Source of the DNA: Moorena sp. SIOASIH
GTDB lineage: Bacteria; Cyanobacteriota; Cyanobacteriia; Cyanobacteriales; Coleofasciculaceae
DNA: 64,000 nt
Reading direction: 5' to 3'
NCBI RefSeq assembly: GCF_010671925.1
Contig: NZ_JAAHIH010000006.1
Location: forward strand, 62,001 to 126,000
This document shows, in pieces, positions 25,428 through 35,101 of this stretch. The first letter of the stretch is position 1. Every line of letters begins with the position of its first letter. The notes below the pieces were generated by a model that did no database searches, had not been told where the DNA came from, and worked only from the letters and a program-made list of their open reading frames with translations. The position numbers were made by a program, and so were the translations under genes.

Positions 25428-26153
25428 CTAATTAGGAGTTATCTTAGGTACTGAGTCACCTGATAAGCAAATTAAATTATCCTTCTGAGTGTTGATGATT
25501 CCTCGTTGGCGAAGCTTTCCTATCAAGCGAGTGACAGTCACGCGGGTGGAGCCAATGGCACTACCGATTTGTGCGTGAGTTAAGGGAAATGGTAAGCAGT
25601 AACCTTGCTCACACGGTTCCCCGAACTCTTCAACCAATAGTATGAGAAATCCCAAGAGCCGATCAATGGTTCGTCGCTGTCCTAAGGTACTCAGCCACAG
25701 TAGTTTGCGTTGATGCTGAAGCCTAAATGCATCTAAGATCTCCCGTCGGAAGTGTGGCCAGTTGTCTAAGTCATCCCAGTACATCCATACCACAGCAGTT
25801 TGCTCAACGTGGGAGTAAGCCTGAAGTGTGAAGGGTGAAAGGGCGACAATTTCAAAGGGCTGACCGGCACCAATGAATCCTAAAAACGCTTCTTCCATAT
25901 TCTGATGGGAGCATTGAGATCCAGAAAAATTGGGGCTAGCGCTGACTTGAGAAGTACCCACCAAACGGATTGCCCCCCGCTCTACCAAATACAACAACCC
26001 AGGACGGGTAGGAATCCGCTCATCTTTGCTAAACGTCCTATAACGGTAGTGTTCCTGTCCCCAATCTAAGATCCTTTGCCAAGTTACAAAGGGTCGGGAT
26101 GCCTCTAATGGGTCGGATGGTGAATACATAAGCTCCGAGCCTGATGGATACAC
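25428..26153 (-). CDS. Crp/Fnr-family transcription regulator
   Basis: 241 residues from GTG 26153; an in-frame ATG at 26129 is an alternative start. Residues about 25-150 resemble a cyclic-nucleotide-binding-like sensor barrel (RPGLLYLVERGAIRLVG, FLGFIGAGQPFEI). Residues about 165-235 form the Crp-type winged helix, with recognition helix region LTHAQIGSAIGSTRVTVTRLIGKLRQRGII, close to NtcA-type regulators. The cAMP-contact residues of Crp are not obvious, so the ligand is unknown. The gene is divergent from the DALR-domain gene with only 19 bp between start codons, so it probably controls both (inference). Confidence 0.87.
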   Translation of the reverse strand: MYPSGSELMYSPSDPLEASRPFVTWQRILDWGQEHYRYRTFSKDERIPTRPGLLYLVERGAIRLVGTSQVSASPNFSGSQCSHQNMEEAFLGFIGAGQPFEIVALSPFTLQAYSHVEQTAVVWMYWDDLDNWPHFRREILDAFRLQHQRKLLWLSTLGQRRTIDRLLGFLILLVEEFGEPCEQGYCLPFPLTHAQIGSAIGSTRVTVTRLIGKLRQRGIINTQKDNLICLSGDSVPKITPN

Positions 26154-26172
26154 AAGTTTATCTAGATCTTAC

Positions 26173-27144
26173 ATGGACTCCAAAGCAACAAAAAATACCT
26201 TGAGGAGTAGCTCATGGCGCGTAAATTTGTCAGGTAATTCTGCTGCCCTGAGTACCCGATTACAACAACAGATATCGAGAGCAATGGTATATTCTGGTAT
26301 TCCCCAGTTGATATTGGAAACAATTCCTTTAGAACGCTGCTCAGATAATACTGGTGTAGCATATCGCTCAGCGATCGCTCTCAAGCTTTCTCGCGCCATG
26401 CAGCAAAGTCCTCTAGCCATTGCTCATCAGTTAACTGTATCTTTGCCAACCATAACTCAAGATGGTGGGAAACAAAACTTGATCGAATTCGAGGTTGAAG
26501 TAGCTCCTCCAGGCTGGATTAATTTTTGGCTGACAGATCAGGGGTTAGCAACTTGGTTACAAGATTGGATTCAACCTTCAACAGACACCCCGATTAGCTT
26601 TCGGCCTCAACAAGGTAACAAGAATCTCTTGCCCTACTTAGAACTTAGCACTCAGCACTCAGCACTCTTCTCACAAGATACTTCCAAGATCTTTAGAGTT
26701 CAGTATGCCCATGCTCGTTGTTGCTCACTCCTGCGCTTGGCTGATCGCCAGGGCTTAATCCAGATTCAGAGTATGGACTTGAAAACCTCTAAGGGACTCA
26801 TAGTTGTGCCATATCCAATTCCCTGGTTAAAAGACGACTTAGGAAAAGGAACAAAGCAGCCGCTTATACAGTTGGTCGATCCAGCAGAAAGACTCTTGAT
26901 TGGTCAAATCATGGACTTGACAGACTACCTTAGTGGAACCAAATCAAAGAATTGGGTAAACTTGGCAAGTTCTCTGAGCAATGCTTTTGAGCAGTTCTAC
27001 CGTAGCTGTCGCATTTGGGGGGAGGTGAAACACCAGACCCCTAGGCTGGCTCAAGCAAGGTTAGGATTAGTCGGAGTAACTCAAGTAGTCTTGCGATCGC
27101 TTCTAGAAGAGCAACTGGGTGTCCCTGCACCAGGTGAACTTTGA
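26173..27144 (+). CDS. DALR anticodon-binding domain protein (ArgRS-like, no catalytic core)
   Basis: 323 residues. The middle to C-terminal part has the DALR helix-bundle signature of class I arginyl-tRNA synthetases (SKIFRVQYAHARCCSLLRLA near 175; LVGVTQVVLRSLLEEQLGV at the end). The N-terminal part resembles the Add-1-like region of ArgRS (AIALKLSRAMQQSPLAIAHQL). The HIGH and KMSKS Rossmann core is missing, so it cannot aminoacylate. Such stand-alone proteins occur in cyanobacteria, and tRNA binding or regulation is a guess. Bases near 26645-26668 contain three in-frame CAGCACT heptamers, a repeat invading coding sequence. Confidence 0.75.
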   Translation: MDSKATKNTLRSSSWRVNLSGNSAALSTRLQQQISRAMVYSGIPQLILETIPLERCSDNTGVAYRSAIALKLSRAMQQSPLAIAHQLTVSLPTITQDGGKQNLIEFEVEVAPPGWINFWLTDQGLATWLQDWIQPSTDTPISFRPQQGNKNLLPYLELSTQHSALFSQDTSKIFRVQYAHARCCSLLRLADRQGLIQIQSMDLKTSKGLIVVPYPIPWLKDDLGKGTKQPLIQLVDPAERLLIGQIMDLTDYLSGTKSKNWVNLASSLSNAFEQFYRSCRIWGEVKHQTPRLAQARLGLVGVTQVVLRSLLEEQLGVPAPGEL

Positions 27145-27950
27145 CCGAAAAAAAAAATTTTGCCAAAGGGGTTGACAAATCCAGAAAGTTTTCGGTATAT
27201 TTACGGATGTGTGAGGAGCGAACCAGTCAGGGAACCGAGACGAAACACGGCCAGTCGTCGGTTCCCTTTCTGATTTAATTATCTGATTTAATTAGCGAAG
27301 GGAGATCCCGCCAGTAGTAAAGCTGGCTTTATACCCAAACGCAGACCCTTTGACCTAAGCAAATAATAGACCTAAGGACATAGCCATGGCTGGGATTGGT
27401 GAGGCTCGGATTGGGTAAAAGCCCACACTTACCAGATAGGGAAGTATCGGAGTATGTCACTTAAAGAAAATTAGGGTTATTTGCTGCTGTCTATTCAAAT
27501 TAACCACCAAAGCTGAAAAGGGTGGGTTGATTAACCTAGCAGTAAACCCTGATGTGACTATAGGAATCAACATTAGAAGCGATCAAAATTATTGATTTGG
27601 CGGTAATACATGCCGTCAGCATTAAAGCTGACCTGATCTCAAAGCAATAGCTGGGGTTGGCCAAATTTCCACACCGATAAGGGTAGGGTGGTGTGGGTAG
27701 TGTCATGTCATTGGCTTGACGGGTAACCAAAGTTTATTTTGTGTGTTTTTGTTAGCTGTTATTTGTTATTGCTCCTTTGTAATCAGCCGGAAGTATCGTG
27801 GCAGCAAAAATGATCAATGACCAATGACCAATGAAGAAAATCACGAATAGCTAAAGAACTGTTACAGTTCTTGACAAAGTAGCCAGACAGGTATGAACTC
27901 GATGATAGCATTCCCTTGAATGCCTTATTTATAGACACGAGAAAAAAACT
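27145..27950. other. psaD upstream region
   Basis: About 800 bp without a protein gene. A hairpin terminator for the upstream gene is at 27229-27267. Further on are several small dyads (GCCAG 27310-27314 with CTGGC 27323-27327) and two loosely similar GGCTGGGATTGG/GCTGGGGTTGG blocks near 27385 and 27650. Long structured leaders are usual for photosystem I genes, but no known RNA family was recognised. Confidence 0.45.
27229..27267 (+). terminator. hairpin downstream of DALR gene
   Basis: AGGGAACCGA (27229-27238) pairs with TCGGTTCCCT (27258-27267), followed by TTCTGATTTAATT. The position, 85 bp after the stop codon, fits a factor-independent terminator. Confidence 0.65.
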
Positions 27951-28376
27951 ATGGCAGAAGAACTGACGGGACAAACTCCCATATTTGGTGGTAGCACTGG
28001 CGGATTGCTGACCAAAGCTGAAGTTGAAGAAAAATACGCTATCACCTGGACAAGCTCAAAAGAGCAAGTGTTTGAAATGCCTACTGGTGGCGCTGCCATC
28101 ATGAATGAAGGGGAAAACTTGCTCTACTTAGCTCGTAAGGAACAGTGTCTGGCATTGGGAAGCCAACTGCGGACATTTAAGCCCAAAATCCTTGACTATA
28201 AAATTTACCGGGTTTATCCCAATGGTGAAATCCAGTTTCTGCATCCCGCAGATGGGGTATTCCCGGAGAAAGTCAACGAAGGGCGTCCCTATGCAGGGAA
28301 AATGGACCGCAATATTGGCAGCAACCCAGAACCTGTAACTATCAAGTTCAGTGGCAAGGCACCTTACGAGGTTTAA
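27951..28376 (+). CDS. psaD: photosystem I subunit II PsaD
   Basis: 141 residues, full length. The sequence is highly conserved PsaD ([89 protein letters not shown]). PsaD sits on the stromal or cytoplasmic side of photosystem I, stabilises PsaC and docks ferredoxin through its basic residues. No signal peptide is expected or seen. trpE follows after 94 bp on the same strand. Confidence 0.98.
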   Translation: MAEELTGQTPIFGGSTGGLLTKAEVEEKYAITWTSSKEQVFEMPTGGAAIMNEGENLLYLARKEQCLALGSQLRTFKPKILDYKIYRVYPNGEIQFLHPADGVFPEKVNEGRPYAGKMDRNIGSNPEPVTIKFSGKAPYEV

Positions 28377-28470
28377 TTGATCAGTGATAAGGTAAAGGGG
28401 AAAAAGTTGAACGTTGTGACCAACAGTTTCAGCTGTTTGCCGAATTTTCAACCTTGAGCTGAGAAAGACC

Positions 28471-30000
28471 ATGATTTTCCCAGATTTTTCCCAATTTTCA
28501 ACCGTAGCTCAACAAGGTAATTTTGTGCCGGTAACCCAGGAGTGGGTGGCGGATTTAGAAACGCCAGTTTCTGCCTGGTACAAGGTCTGTGCTGGTCAAC
28601 CCTACAGCTTCTTGTTGGAATCGGTAGAAGGTGGGGAAAATCTGGGACGTTACAGTTTACTAGGTTGTGACCCCCTGTGGGTATTGGAAACTAGGGGAAA
28701 TCGCACGATTCAGACCAACCGGGATGGCTCAGTCACAGTATTTGAGGGAGACCCCTTTGAAACCTTAGCGAATTGTCTGAAATCCTATCAACCTGTAAAG
28801 TTACCCCAATTGCCCCCAGGAATTGGCGGTTTGTTCGGTTTCTGGGGTTATGAGTTAATTAGTTTTTGTGAATCCCGTGTGCCAATTTATCCCCTACAAT
28901 CCAATGACTTGCCCGATGGATTGTGGATGCAAGTGGACAACCTGATTATTTTTGATCAGGTCAAGCGTAAGATTTGGGTGATCGCTTATGCTGATTTACG
29001 ACATGCCCAAGGAGATTTAGAGGCAGCCTACCAACAAGCATGCGATCGCGTTCGTACTCTAGTCAACAAACTACAAGGACAGCTCTTAGGTAAGGACACA
29101 GTACTCCCATGGACACCTCCAGATAGTGCTACTCAAGAACTGTCTTATATAAGCAATACAGACAAGTCCCAATTCTGCGCTAATGTCGAAAAAGCGAAAG
29201 ACTATATCCGAGCTGGGGATATCTTTCAGGTGGTATTGTCCCAGCGCCTCTCGACAGAATACAAGGGTGACCCTTTTGCCCTTTACCGTTCCCTAAGGCT
29301 GATTAATCCCTCCCCCTACATGGCGTATTTTAACTTTGGGGACTGGCAAATCATTGGATCTAGCCCAGAGGTAATGGTAAAGGCAACAGCTTCCCCAAAG
29401 GAAAAAATCCAGGCAACGTTACGACCAATTGCTGGAACTCGACGTCGGGGTCAAACCCCTGAAGAAGACGAAGCTCTGGCTCAGGAGTTACTCGAAGATC
29501 CAAAGGAAATTGCTGAACACGTTATGTTGGTTGACCTGGGTCGGAATGACCTCGGTCGTGTGTGCAAGAGTGGTACAGTCAGAGTTGATCAACTGATGCT
29601 AATTGAGCGCTACTCCCACGTTATGCACATTGTTAGCAATGTAGTAGGGGAGCTGGATGCTAGTAAAACAGCTTGGGATTTACTCAAAGCTTGTTTCCCT
29701 GCGGGGACAGTGAGTGGAGCTCCCAAAATTCGGGCAATGGAAATCATTCAGGAACTGGAACCAGAACGTCGCGGGCCTTACTCGGGTGTCTATGGCTGGT
29801 ACGATTTTGAAGGTCAGCTCAATAGTGCGATCGCAATCCGGACTATGGTAGTTCGCCCATGTGGTTCTGGTAAACATACCGTGTCAGTGCAAGCTGGTGC
29901 TGGCTTGGTAGCAGATTCTGACCCAGAAAAAGAATATCAAGAAACCCTCAATAAAGCTAGAGGCTTACTAGAGGCTATCCGCTGTTTAGACTTTGAGTAG
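28471..30000 (+). CDS. trpE: anthranilate synthase component I
   Basis: 509 residues, the usual length. The N-terminal domain has the tryptophan-site LLES motif (SFLLESVEGGENLGRYSLLG). The C-terminal chorismate-binding domain includes GDIFQVVLSQRL, IGSSPEVMV, RPIAGTRRRG, HVMLVDLGRNDLGRVC and AGTVSGAPKIRAMEII. It makes anthranilate from chorismate with the TrpG glutaminase, which is not in the window. The LLES motif suggests feedback inhibition by tryptophan. Confidence 0.97.
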   Translation: MIFPDFSQFSTVAQQGNFVPVTQEWVADLETPVSAWYKVCAGQPYSFLLESVEGGENLGRYSLLGCDPLWVLETRGNRTIQTNRDGSVTVFEGDPFETLANCLKSYQPVKLPQLPPGIGGLFGFWGYELISFCESRVPIYPLQSNDLPDGLWMQVDNLIIFDQVKRKIWVIAYADLRHAQGDLEAAYQQACDRVRTLVNKLQGQLLGKDTVLPWTPPDSATQELSYISNTDKSQFCANVEKAKDYIRAGDIFQVVLSQRLSTEYKGDPFALYRSLRLINPSPYMAYFNFGDWQIIGSSPEVMVKATASPKEKIQATLRPIAGTRRRGQTPEEDEALAQELLEDPKEIAEHVMLVDLGRNDLGRVCKSGTVRVDQLMLIERYSHVMHIVSNVVGELDASKTAWDLLKACFPAGTVSGAPKIRAMEIIQELEPERRGPYSGVYGWYDFEGQLNSAIAIRTMVVRPCGSGKHTVSVQAGAGLVADSDPEKEYQETLNKARGLLEAIRCLDFE

Positions 30001-30045
30001 TAAGCTATCATCGCGCGCCCCTGCAGGGAACGCGATGATAGCTTA
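30001..30045. terminator. bidirectional hairpin between trpE and FeoA gene
   Basis: TAAGCTATCATCGCG (30001-30015) and CGCGATGATAGCTTA (30031-30045) form a perfect 15-bp stem directly after the trpE stop, between convergent genes. Confidence 0.8.
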
Positions 30046-30078
30046 GTGCTAACATTGCCCCTAAGCACTAACCGCTAA

Positions 30079-30321
30079 CTATTCCTTGACAGGGTTAACT
30101 AGAATCATGCTAGCTTCTTGCCGTCGGATAGCTACTTCTGTGGTGGAACCAACTCTAATGTGTAACGGTCCCCCAAACCAGGCTGAGCGCAACACTTGTA
30201 CCTGTCTATCAGGAATAATGCCAATGGCTTCTAGTCGATTAGCGAGACCTTCGACCTGCAAACCTATCTGAACTTTCTCGATAATGGCAAGCTTTCCAGG
30301 TTTTAATTCGGCTAAAGTCAT
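30079..30321 (-). CDS. feoA: FeoA-domain protein
   Basis: 80 residues forming a complete FeoA SH3-like domain (LAELKPGKLAIIEKV, LANRLEAIGIIPDRQVQVL, GGPLHIRVGSTTEVAIRRQEA). FeoA partners the FeoB ferrous-iron transporter in the cytoplasm. No feoB is next to it here, and the upstream side (30322-31121) holds no gene. It could be the FeoA of a scattered system or a stand-alone FeoA-like protein. Confidence 0.85.
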   Translation of the reverse strand: MTLAELKPGKLAIIEKVQIGLQVEGLANRLEAIGIIPDRQVQVLRSAWFGGPLHIRVGSTTEVAIRRQEASMILVNPVKE

Positions 30322-31121
30322 TTAATTAACTATTAATAATTGGTTTGATAAAATTCTCTCTATTTGGAGGCTGAGGTATTTGGCCGCTGAGGATCTGGGG
30401 ATATGTAAATCATTAAAAATTACCAATAACATATAAATGTTATTTTGTCAAATACTTGGACTGAACTGGTGTTCTAGTCCAATACCCAAAGGTACAGCTG
30501 TTGGATGAATCAACCAATTAAGCCAAAAATAGTCCTGAGTGGGAGAGTCTGAGTTGAAGAATAGAACAAGCACTAATTTGTCATATATTTTATTTTACCA
30601 AATAATTAAAGATTACACAAACAAACACGCTTTAGACTTGCCAAATAATTCTAATCATGAATAGAGTTTAATTGACAAACTAGTGTTGTTTACAATTACG
30701 GCGGTTTGCAATTCAGTCAGGTACAAATTCTTGGGAGCAGGGAGCAGGGAGCAGGGAGCAGGGAGCAGGGAGCAGGGAGCAGGGAGCAGGGAGCAGGGAG
30801 CAGGGAGCAGGGAGCAGGGAGCAGGGAGCAGGGAGCAGGGAGCAGGGACTTCGGAAGAGGGAAGAGGGAGAAAATCCAGTGTACTTGATAGTTATGCAAA
30901 CCGCCGTAAAAAAAAATTTATTCAGTCGCTATGAGGTGCTCGGGTTAATACGACAATAGATTAAGTTAGCATATACTGTTCAACAAATCTTGCTGGTATT
31001 GATAATAACTATAAAGTTAAAGCTGACCCTTATAGATAATTTTTTTATTAAGCTTAGTCAGGGTAACTCTGAAAGAGTGTTAGTCTCACCTCTCCGATTA
31101 TGGTAATCTTGCTACATCAAC
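30322..31121. other. intergenic with heptamer array
   Basis: 800 bp between divergent genes. It is AT-rich, carrying the GGGAGCA array at 30733-30844. The frames read in both directions across the array are repeat-encoded. No RNA or protein gene was recognised. Confidence 0.55.
30733..30844. repeat. heptamer tandem repeat (GGGAGCA x16)
   Basis: Sixteen uninterrupted copies of GGGAGCA, the most uniform array in the window. Uniformity suggests recent expansion. Confidence 0.93.
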
Positions 31122-31967
31122 ATGAAAGCTACTCACTTTGCCACCATTACACACCTAAAAAATGCCCAATTTTGGCTATTAGGTATAGCAGCTGGATTAA
31201 TAGCAATTCACTTGACTCTGGCTGAAAGGAGTAACATTGCTGATTTACTAAGTACAAGTTTTTTATTTTGGGTTGCTGTGTCTTACATGGTATGGGAAAA
31301 ACGCCATACCTTGCACCTGGAAAGTGATATTTTTTCTGGCGTTTTGGGGTCATCATTGATTTGTTTCGTACTGATAAGATCGACATTTGTATCAGGCTAT
31401 GACATTTTTATCCGCTTTTCTCCTTTGATTGCAGTATTGGGTTTGGGACTGCTGGCATCTGGAGTGAAGGGATTAAAGCAATATTGGCAGCACCTTACTA
31501 TATTTTTATGTCTCGCTATACCATCTGGATTGCCAACATTACTGATTGATGTATCGACATTAACTGCTAAGTTTTCAGGATTGCTCCTTTGGTACTCAGG
31601 ATTTGAAGTCTCTCGCCAAGGAGTTTATTTAATACTGCCAACGGGAGGAATAGAAGTAAATCCAGGCTGTTCTGGCGTCAGCTCTATTCTTCAGTTGCTG
31701 GGAATATCGTTGTTATTCTTATTTATGTTCCCTACTAGTCGGATTCAAAAAGTTTTGGTACCATTAATAGCTATTTTAGTAGGATTTGTGGTCAATTCTG
31801 TTCGAGTTGGCCTTATGGCTATTTTAGTCGCATATTCCAGTCATGAAGCCTTTGAATATTGGCATTTTGGAGATGGTTCAATGATATTTTCATTGGTTGC
31901 TGTCCTGATTTTCGGGTTCTTCTGCCATTTTCTACTTCAACAGAATGAACCGAAGACTCAGGATTAA
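31122..31967 (+). CDS. cyanoexosortase A
   Basis: 281 residues with about eight transmembrane helices. It has the exosortase catalytic triad: Cys183 in VNPGCSGVSS, Arg228 in NSVRVGLMA and His248 in YWHFGDG. Exosortases are membrane transpeptidases that cleave PEP-CTERM-type sorting tags from exported proteins. Cyanobacteria have their own subgroup, and the next two genes are its usual partners. No PEP-CTERM-tagged substrate gene is seen in the window. Confidence 0.9.
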   Translation: MKATHFATITHLKNAQFWLLGIAAGLIAIHLTLAERSNIADLLSTSFLFWVAVSYMVWEKRHTLHLESDIFSGVLGSSLICFVLIRSTFVSGYDIFIRFSPLIAVLGLGLLASGVKGLKQYWQHLTIFLCLAIPSGLPTLLIDVSTLTAKFSGLLLWYSGFEVSRQGVYLILPTGGIEVNPGCSGVSSILQLLGISLLFLFMFPTSRIQKVLVPLIAILVGFVVNSVRVGLMAILVAYSSHEAFEYWHFGDGSMIFSLVAVLIFGFFCHFLLQQNEPKTQD

Positions 31968-32208
31968 GCGACTAACCTAAATTCTAAGTATTAGGCGTTA
32001 GTGATTAGGTATTAGATACAATAAAAACAGATCAGGGTCTCCGTACTAATAAAGGGGTGCTTCATAGGCTTGTCAGAACCTTAGAGCCATTCAACCATTA
32101 GCCTAAAGCCTAGAGCCTAGAACCTTAAAAGTCATAAACACTCAGAGCTTACAGTCCAAAGTATGTCCTACTTTTGCATGCAAGCCTTTTACCTTTTGCC
32201 TTGATGTC

Positions 32209-32880
32209 ATGCTCGATTTGAAATCACTACGTATTTGGCTGCTAGCTTCTGTTTTTGGCGGTACTTTCTCAGTTATGGGCAAAGTAATTTGGTATCCAGC
32301 TACAAGTACTCGTCCCATCACCCCTTTTGAATTTCCAGCTACAGTTCCTTTACCAGAATGGCAGCCTCTGGAAAGTCAAGCTTTGACTGGTGAAATTGGT
32401 GAAGATAAAACACTACAAGCTGGCAAGCACTATCGATATATTCAGAATGATTTACCTCTAGATATAAAGATGCGCTATTTAGTTCACACCGGGGGTGATA
32501 TTAATAAATTCCTTCAAAAGTACACAGGAATTGAACCTGCTAGTCAACGATTAATGGTGTCACGCCAGCAGAAAAAAGTAGGTTTTCATAGCTTATTTGT
32601 GTACCAAGAGCGGGCTTACTTGAGTTCTTGTATCAACCCCCGGGGTGGCAGTACGGTCACGAGTTATCAGTTCAAGAAAAATCGGGATATTTACGATGTA
32701 CGCTCCCGTCGGCTGCTGCTATGGTTACTGGGTCAGGTAAAGTTGCAAGACAACCGCTGTCTCTGGGCTCATCTTTCTATTCCTCTAGAGAATTCTTCCC
32801 CTGAAGCTGCCTATCAAGTGCTGGAAAATGTTTGGCCTGACTGGTACGAGTGGTGGTATCTACACTTTCCTAAACCTTGA
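32209..32880 (+). CDS. cyanoexosortase A system-associated protein
   Basis: 223 residues with an N-terminal signal anchor (about 8-26) and an extracytoplasmic domain (PLPEWQPLESQAL, QAGKHYRYIQNDLPLDIKMRYL, SSCINPRGGSTVT, WYEWWYLHFP). This fits the family regularly encoded next to cyanoexosortase and distantly similar to EpsI. Its role in exopolysaccharide or sorting is not established. It lies 241 bp after the exosortase gene on the same strand. Confidence 0.85.
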   Translation: MLDLKSLRIWLLASVFGGTFSVMGKVIWYPATSTRPITPFEFPATVPLPEWQPLESQALTGEIGEDKTLQAGKHYRYIQNDLPLDIKMRYLVHTGGDINKFLQKYTGIEPASQRLMVSRQQKKVGFHSLFVYQERAYLSSCINPRGGSTVTSYQFKKNRDIYDVRSRRLLLWLLGQVKLQDNRCLWAHLSIPLENSSPEAAYQVLENVWPDWYEWWYLHFPKP

Positions 32881-32929
32881 GGTAAGGTTTACGAGAATCG
32901 TGTCCTATTTATGAAGGAGTGTTTAACAT

Positions 32930-33673
32930 ATGACTAAATTAGATGGCAATAAATTGACTGAATCCGTAGAGGATATACGGCAGTTTAACTTTTCTTTTCT
33001 AAGATCTGCGACTCTGTTGCACTGGATAGGTTATGGCCTTTTAGTGCTAACTTTATTTGACCTGGTTGAAACGTTTATCCCACCAAACTTTATGAATCCT
33101 GCCTGGGAATTACAGACCATAGGGGCATTGGTGGAACGGGTTCCTGTACCTTTACTCGGCTTAGCACTGGTGTTTTATGGAGAGCGCCATGGGCGGGAGA
33201 GATGGGAAGTCCTGGTTGTGAAGGTTTTATCCTGGTTAGCTTTGGTGTTGGGAGTGCTATATTTCCTGCTGATTCCTTTGGGAATTCTTAACACAGTGCG
33301 GATTAATAAACAAGCCAGTACTCAAATTACTACTCAAGTTAACCGAGGGATGACCCAATTCCAACAAGTTAAAGATGCTTTGGAGAAAGCAAATACAGAA
33401 GCGGAGATGGAAAAACTTTTGGCAAGCCTGAGTAGTAAAGGTCGCACTCCGGATATCAATAATTCTCAGGAATTGGAGAGGGTTAAAGAACAGCTAGCTT
33501 CATTCATTGCTCGTGGTGAGCAGAGCATACAAACCCAAGCTCAATCGAGTTTATCGTCTCGTCGTCTGGGTCTGTTTAAAAGTGCTGTGAAATGGAATTT
33601 GGGAGCTTTGGTGTCTGGAGCTTTGTTTATTACTATCTGGAAGTCTACCCCCTGGGCGAGACGAAAGGGTTGA
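32930..33673 (+). CDS. HpsJ-like protein, cyanoexosortase A-associated
   Basis: 247 residues with transmembrane segments near 27-46, 70-86, 95-118 and 218-240. Between the third and fourth is a coiled-coil region (about 125-205). HpsJ belongs to the hormogonium polysaccharide genes needed for motility in Nostoc, and a related form is a fixed neighbour of cyanoexosortase A. AAGGAG lies ahead of the ATG at good spacing. The stop TGA at 33671 lies within the first bases of an IS605-type end (GGGTTGACACTCCCCG), so the last residues may have been altered by insertion. Confidence 0.82.
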   Translation: MTKLDGNKLTESVEDIRQFNFSFLRSATLLHWIGYGLLVLTLFDLVETFIPPNFMNPAWELQTIGALVERVPVPLLGLALVFYGERHGRERWEVLVVKVLSWLALVLGVLYFLLIPLGILNTVRINKQASTQITTQVNRGMTQFQQVKDALEKANTEAEMEKLLASLSSKGRTPDINNSQELERVKEQLASFIARGEQSIQTQAQSSLSSRRLGLFKSAVKWNLGALVSGALFITIWKSTPWARRKG

Positions 33674-34186
33674 CACTCCCCGCTTTAAAAAGACGGGGAT
33701 TCCTAGATCTACAACCGGCCTTAAACCTCCGTGTCCAAATGGCAATATCTAAACCTGAATCCCGTCAAGACAAAGAATCTAGTTCAGTTCACGAAAGACC
33801 CAGCGGGCTAGTCTCGCGATAGCGTTCAGTTACTTTTTGAAAAGTGCCTTATAAAGTCCGTTGCTTTCCTGTTTCACTCGGTTCCGGCGTGCCCCGCCGT
33901 ACCATTTTTTTCAAGTTGTGATCTTGCTGGGTTCACACACCAATTGTTGGTTGATGATTGGGTTTTTAAGGAGGATTTTCCCTGCCCTCCGGGCATTTCT
34001 ACTTTAAGGTCAAACAATTGCGGGTCTCTGACCCGGTTGTGCCTCGGATTTTCAGCCTGTACCCATATCTATATAGTACTCTAGCGCTAGTAAAGTGTCA
34101 GCCTTTTTGGCAAAGTTGTATCTAGGCGACTAAAGTCGCTACCTGGCTTTCATCCCCGGTTTGAAAACACGGGGCTTTCAGCCTGG
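33669..34186. mobile_element. IS200/IS605-type remnant without transposase
   Basis: The left end TTGACACTCCCCGCTTTAA with ACGGGGATTC abuts the hpsJ-like stop. The right end near 34152-34186 (CATCCCCGGTTTGAAAACAC then GGGGCTTTCAGCCTGG) also forms a CCCCG/CGGGG hairpin. The 500-bp interior has no open tnpB frame. It has the same architecture as the element at 24112 but different internal sequence. Confidence 0.6.
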
Positions 34187-34609
34187 AGCAGTTCCGTAAA
34201 GAAATGCTCGATGGTGGTTTTGGTCAATTCAGGCAATTCCTTTCATGGGTTTGCTGGAAGCATGGAAAATATTGTGCTCAAGTTAACCAGCTTAACTTAA
34301 CTATAACTACACGAGCAAAATTTGCCCTGAGTGTAATACACAAACTGGAAAAAAGGAGTTATCAGAGCCCAACCATGGGTCGTGGGTTCGCGTAGCGTGG
34401 CCTACGGCCAATCGCCTAGCGGCTCAATGCTCGCGCATCGCGAAGCGGTTCTTTTGGAACATCGCTCTTTTCCTGAAATCAATGTCTTCGGTGGAGTATC
34501 AACAAGAGAATATGGTGATGTGAACTAAGTGTCAGTCACCCTACTCTCTTGCTTAGCTATCGGCTTTCGCCGACCCTGCGCGATCAGAAACTCTTGTCTC
34601 CAGTCAGAG
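34187..34609. other. intergenic, palindromic repeat fragments
   Basis: 423 bp between the IS remnant and psaL. It carries GTTCGCGTAGCGTGGCCTACGGCC-type palindromic words (34384-34410). No supported gene. Confidence 0.5.
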
Positions 34610-35101
34610 TTAAGAAGACCATACTCCACTAGCAATCTTTTGCAGTGGCGCTAGATGAGGTGTCAGGCATAGGAAATAGGCAAAAACTGCCCCGCCACAA
34701 GCACCAAGGAAGAAACCACTGGCAAATTCACTCCAGCCTTCTTTAGTTCCTAAGTCTTCTGGTGGATTGGGTGTGGTCAATGTTGCCTTAGGTTTGCCGG
34801 AGCCAGCCGCTCCATAAATAGATAAAGCAACTGTCAGAAGAGCCACTAAGCCAACTGTTGCCAGTAAACCAGCTGTGTTGGCATACTCTGTCCCACGTAA
34901 CGGACCTAGTAAGGCAAACGGTCCATACAGAAAGTAGCCATGAGCCATACCAACTTCTAGACCCCGGCGATTGGGTGATAACCCTTTACGATAGGCTGGC
35001 AAGTTGTTGATGAAAGCTTTTGTGAAAGCAGAGGAATTAATTGGTGTGGCTAGATTACCCACTTGGGGATCTCCACCATGGTCAATTACATCCATCGTCA
35101 T
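34610..35101 (-). CDS. psaL: photosystem I subunit XI PsaL
   Basis: 163 residues with the PsaL pattern (NLATPINSSAFTKAFINNLPAYRKGLSPNRRGLEVGMAHG split over two helices, GPFALLGPLRGTEYANTAGLL) and transmembrane helices near 75-100 and 130-150. PsaL mediates trimer or tetramer contact of photosystem I. AGGAGATAAATT precedes the ATG. psaI, its usual neighbour, is not adjacent on the same strand but lies 1.2 kb away and divergent. Confidence 0.97.
   Translation of the reverse strand: MTMDVIDHGGDPQVGNLATPINSSAFTKAFINNLPAYRKGLSPNRRGLEVGMAHGYFLYGPFALLGPLRGTEYANTAGLLATVGLVALLTVALSIYGAAGSGKPKATLTTPNPPEDLGTKEGWSEFASGFFLGACGGAVFAYFLCLTPHLAPLQKIASGVWSS

Noticed and set aside
30733-30844. GGGAGCA array considered as a CRISPR array
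   Set aside because: The unit is 7 bp with no spacers. No array in the window has repeat-spacer structure and no cas genes are present.
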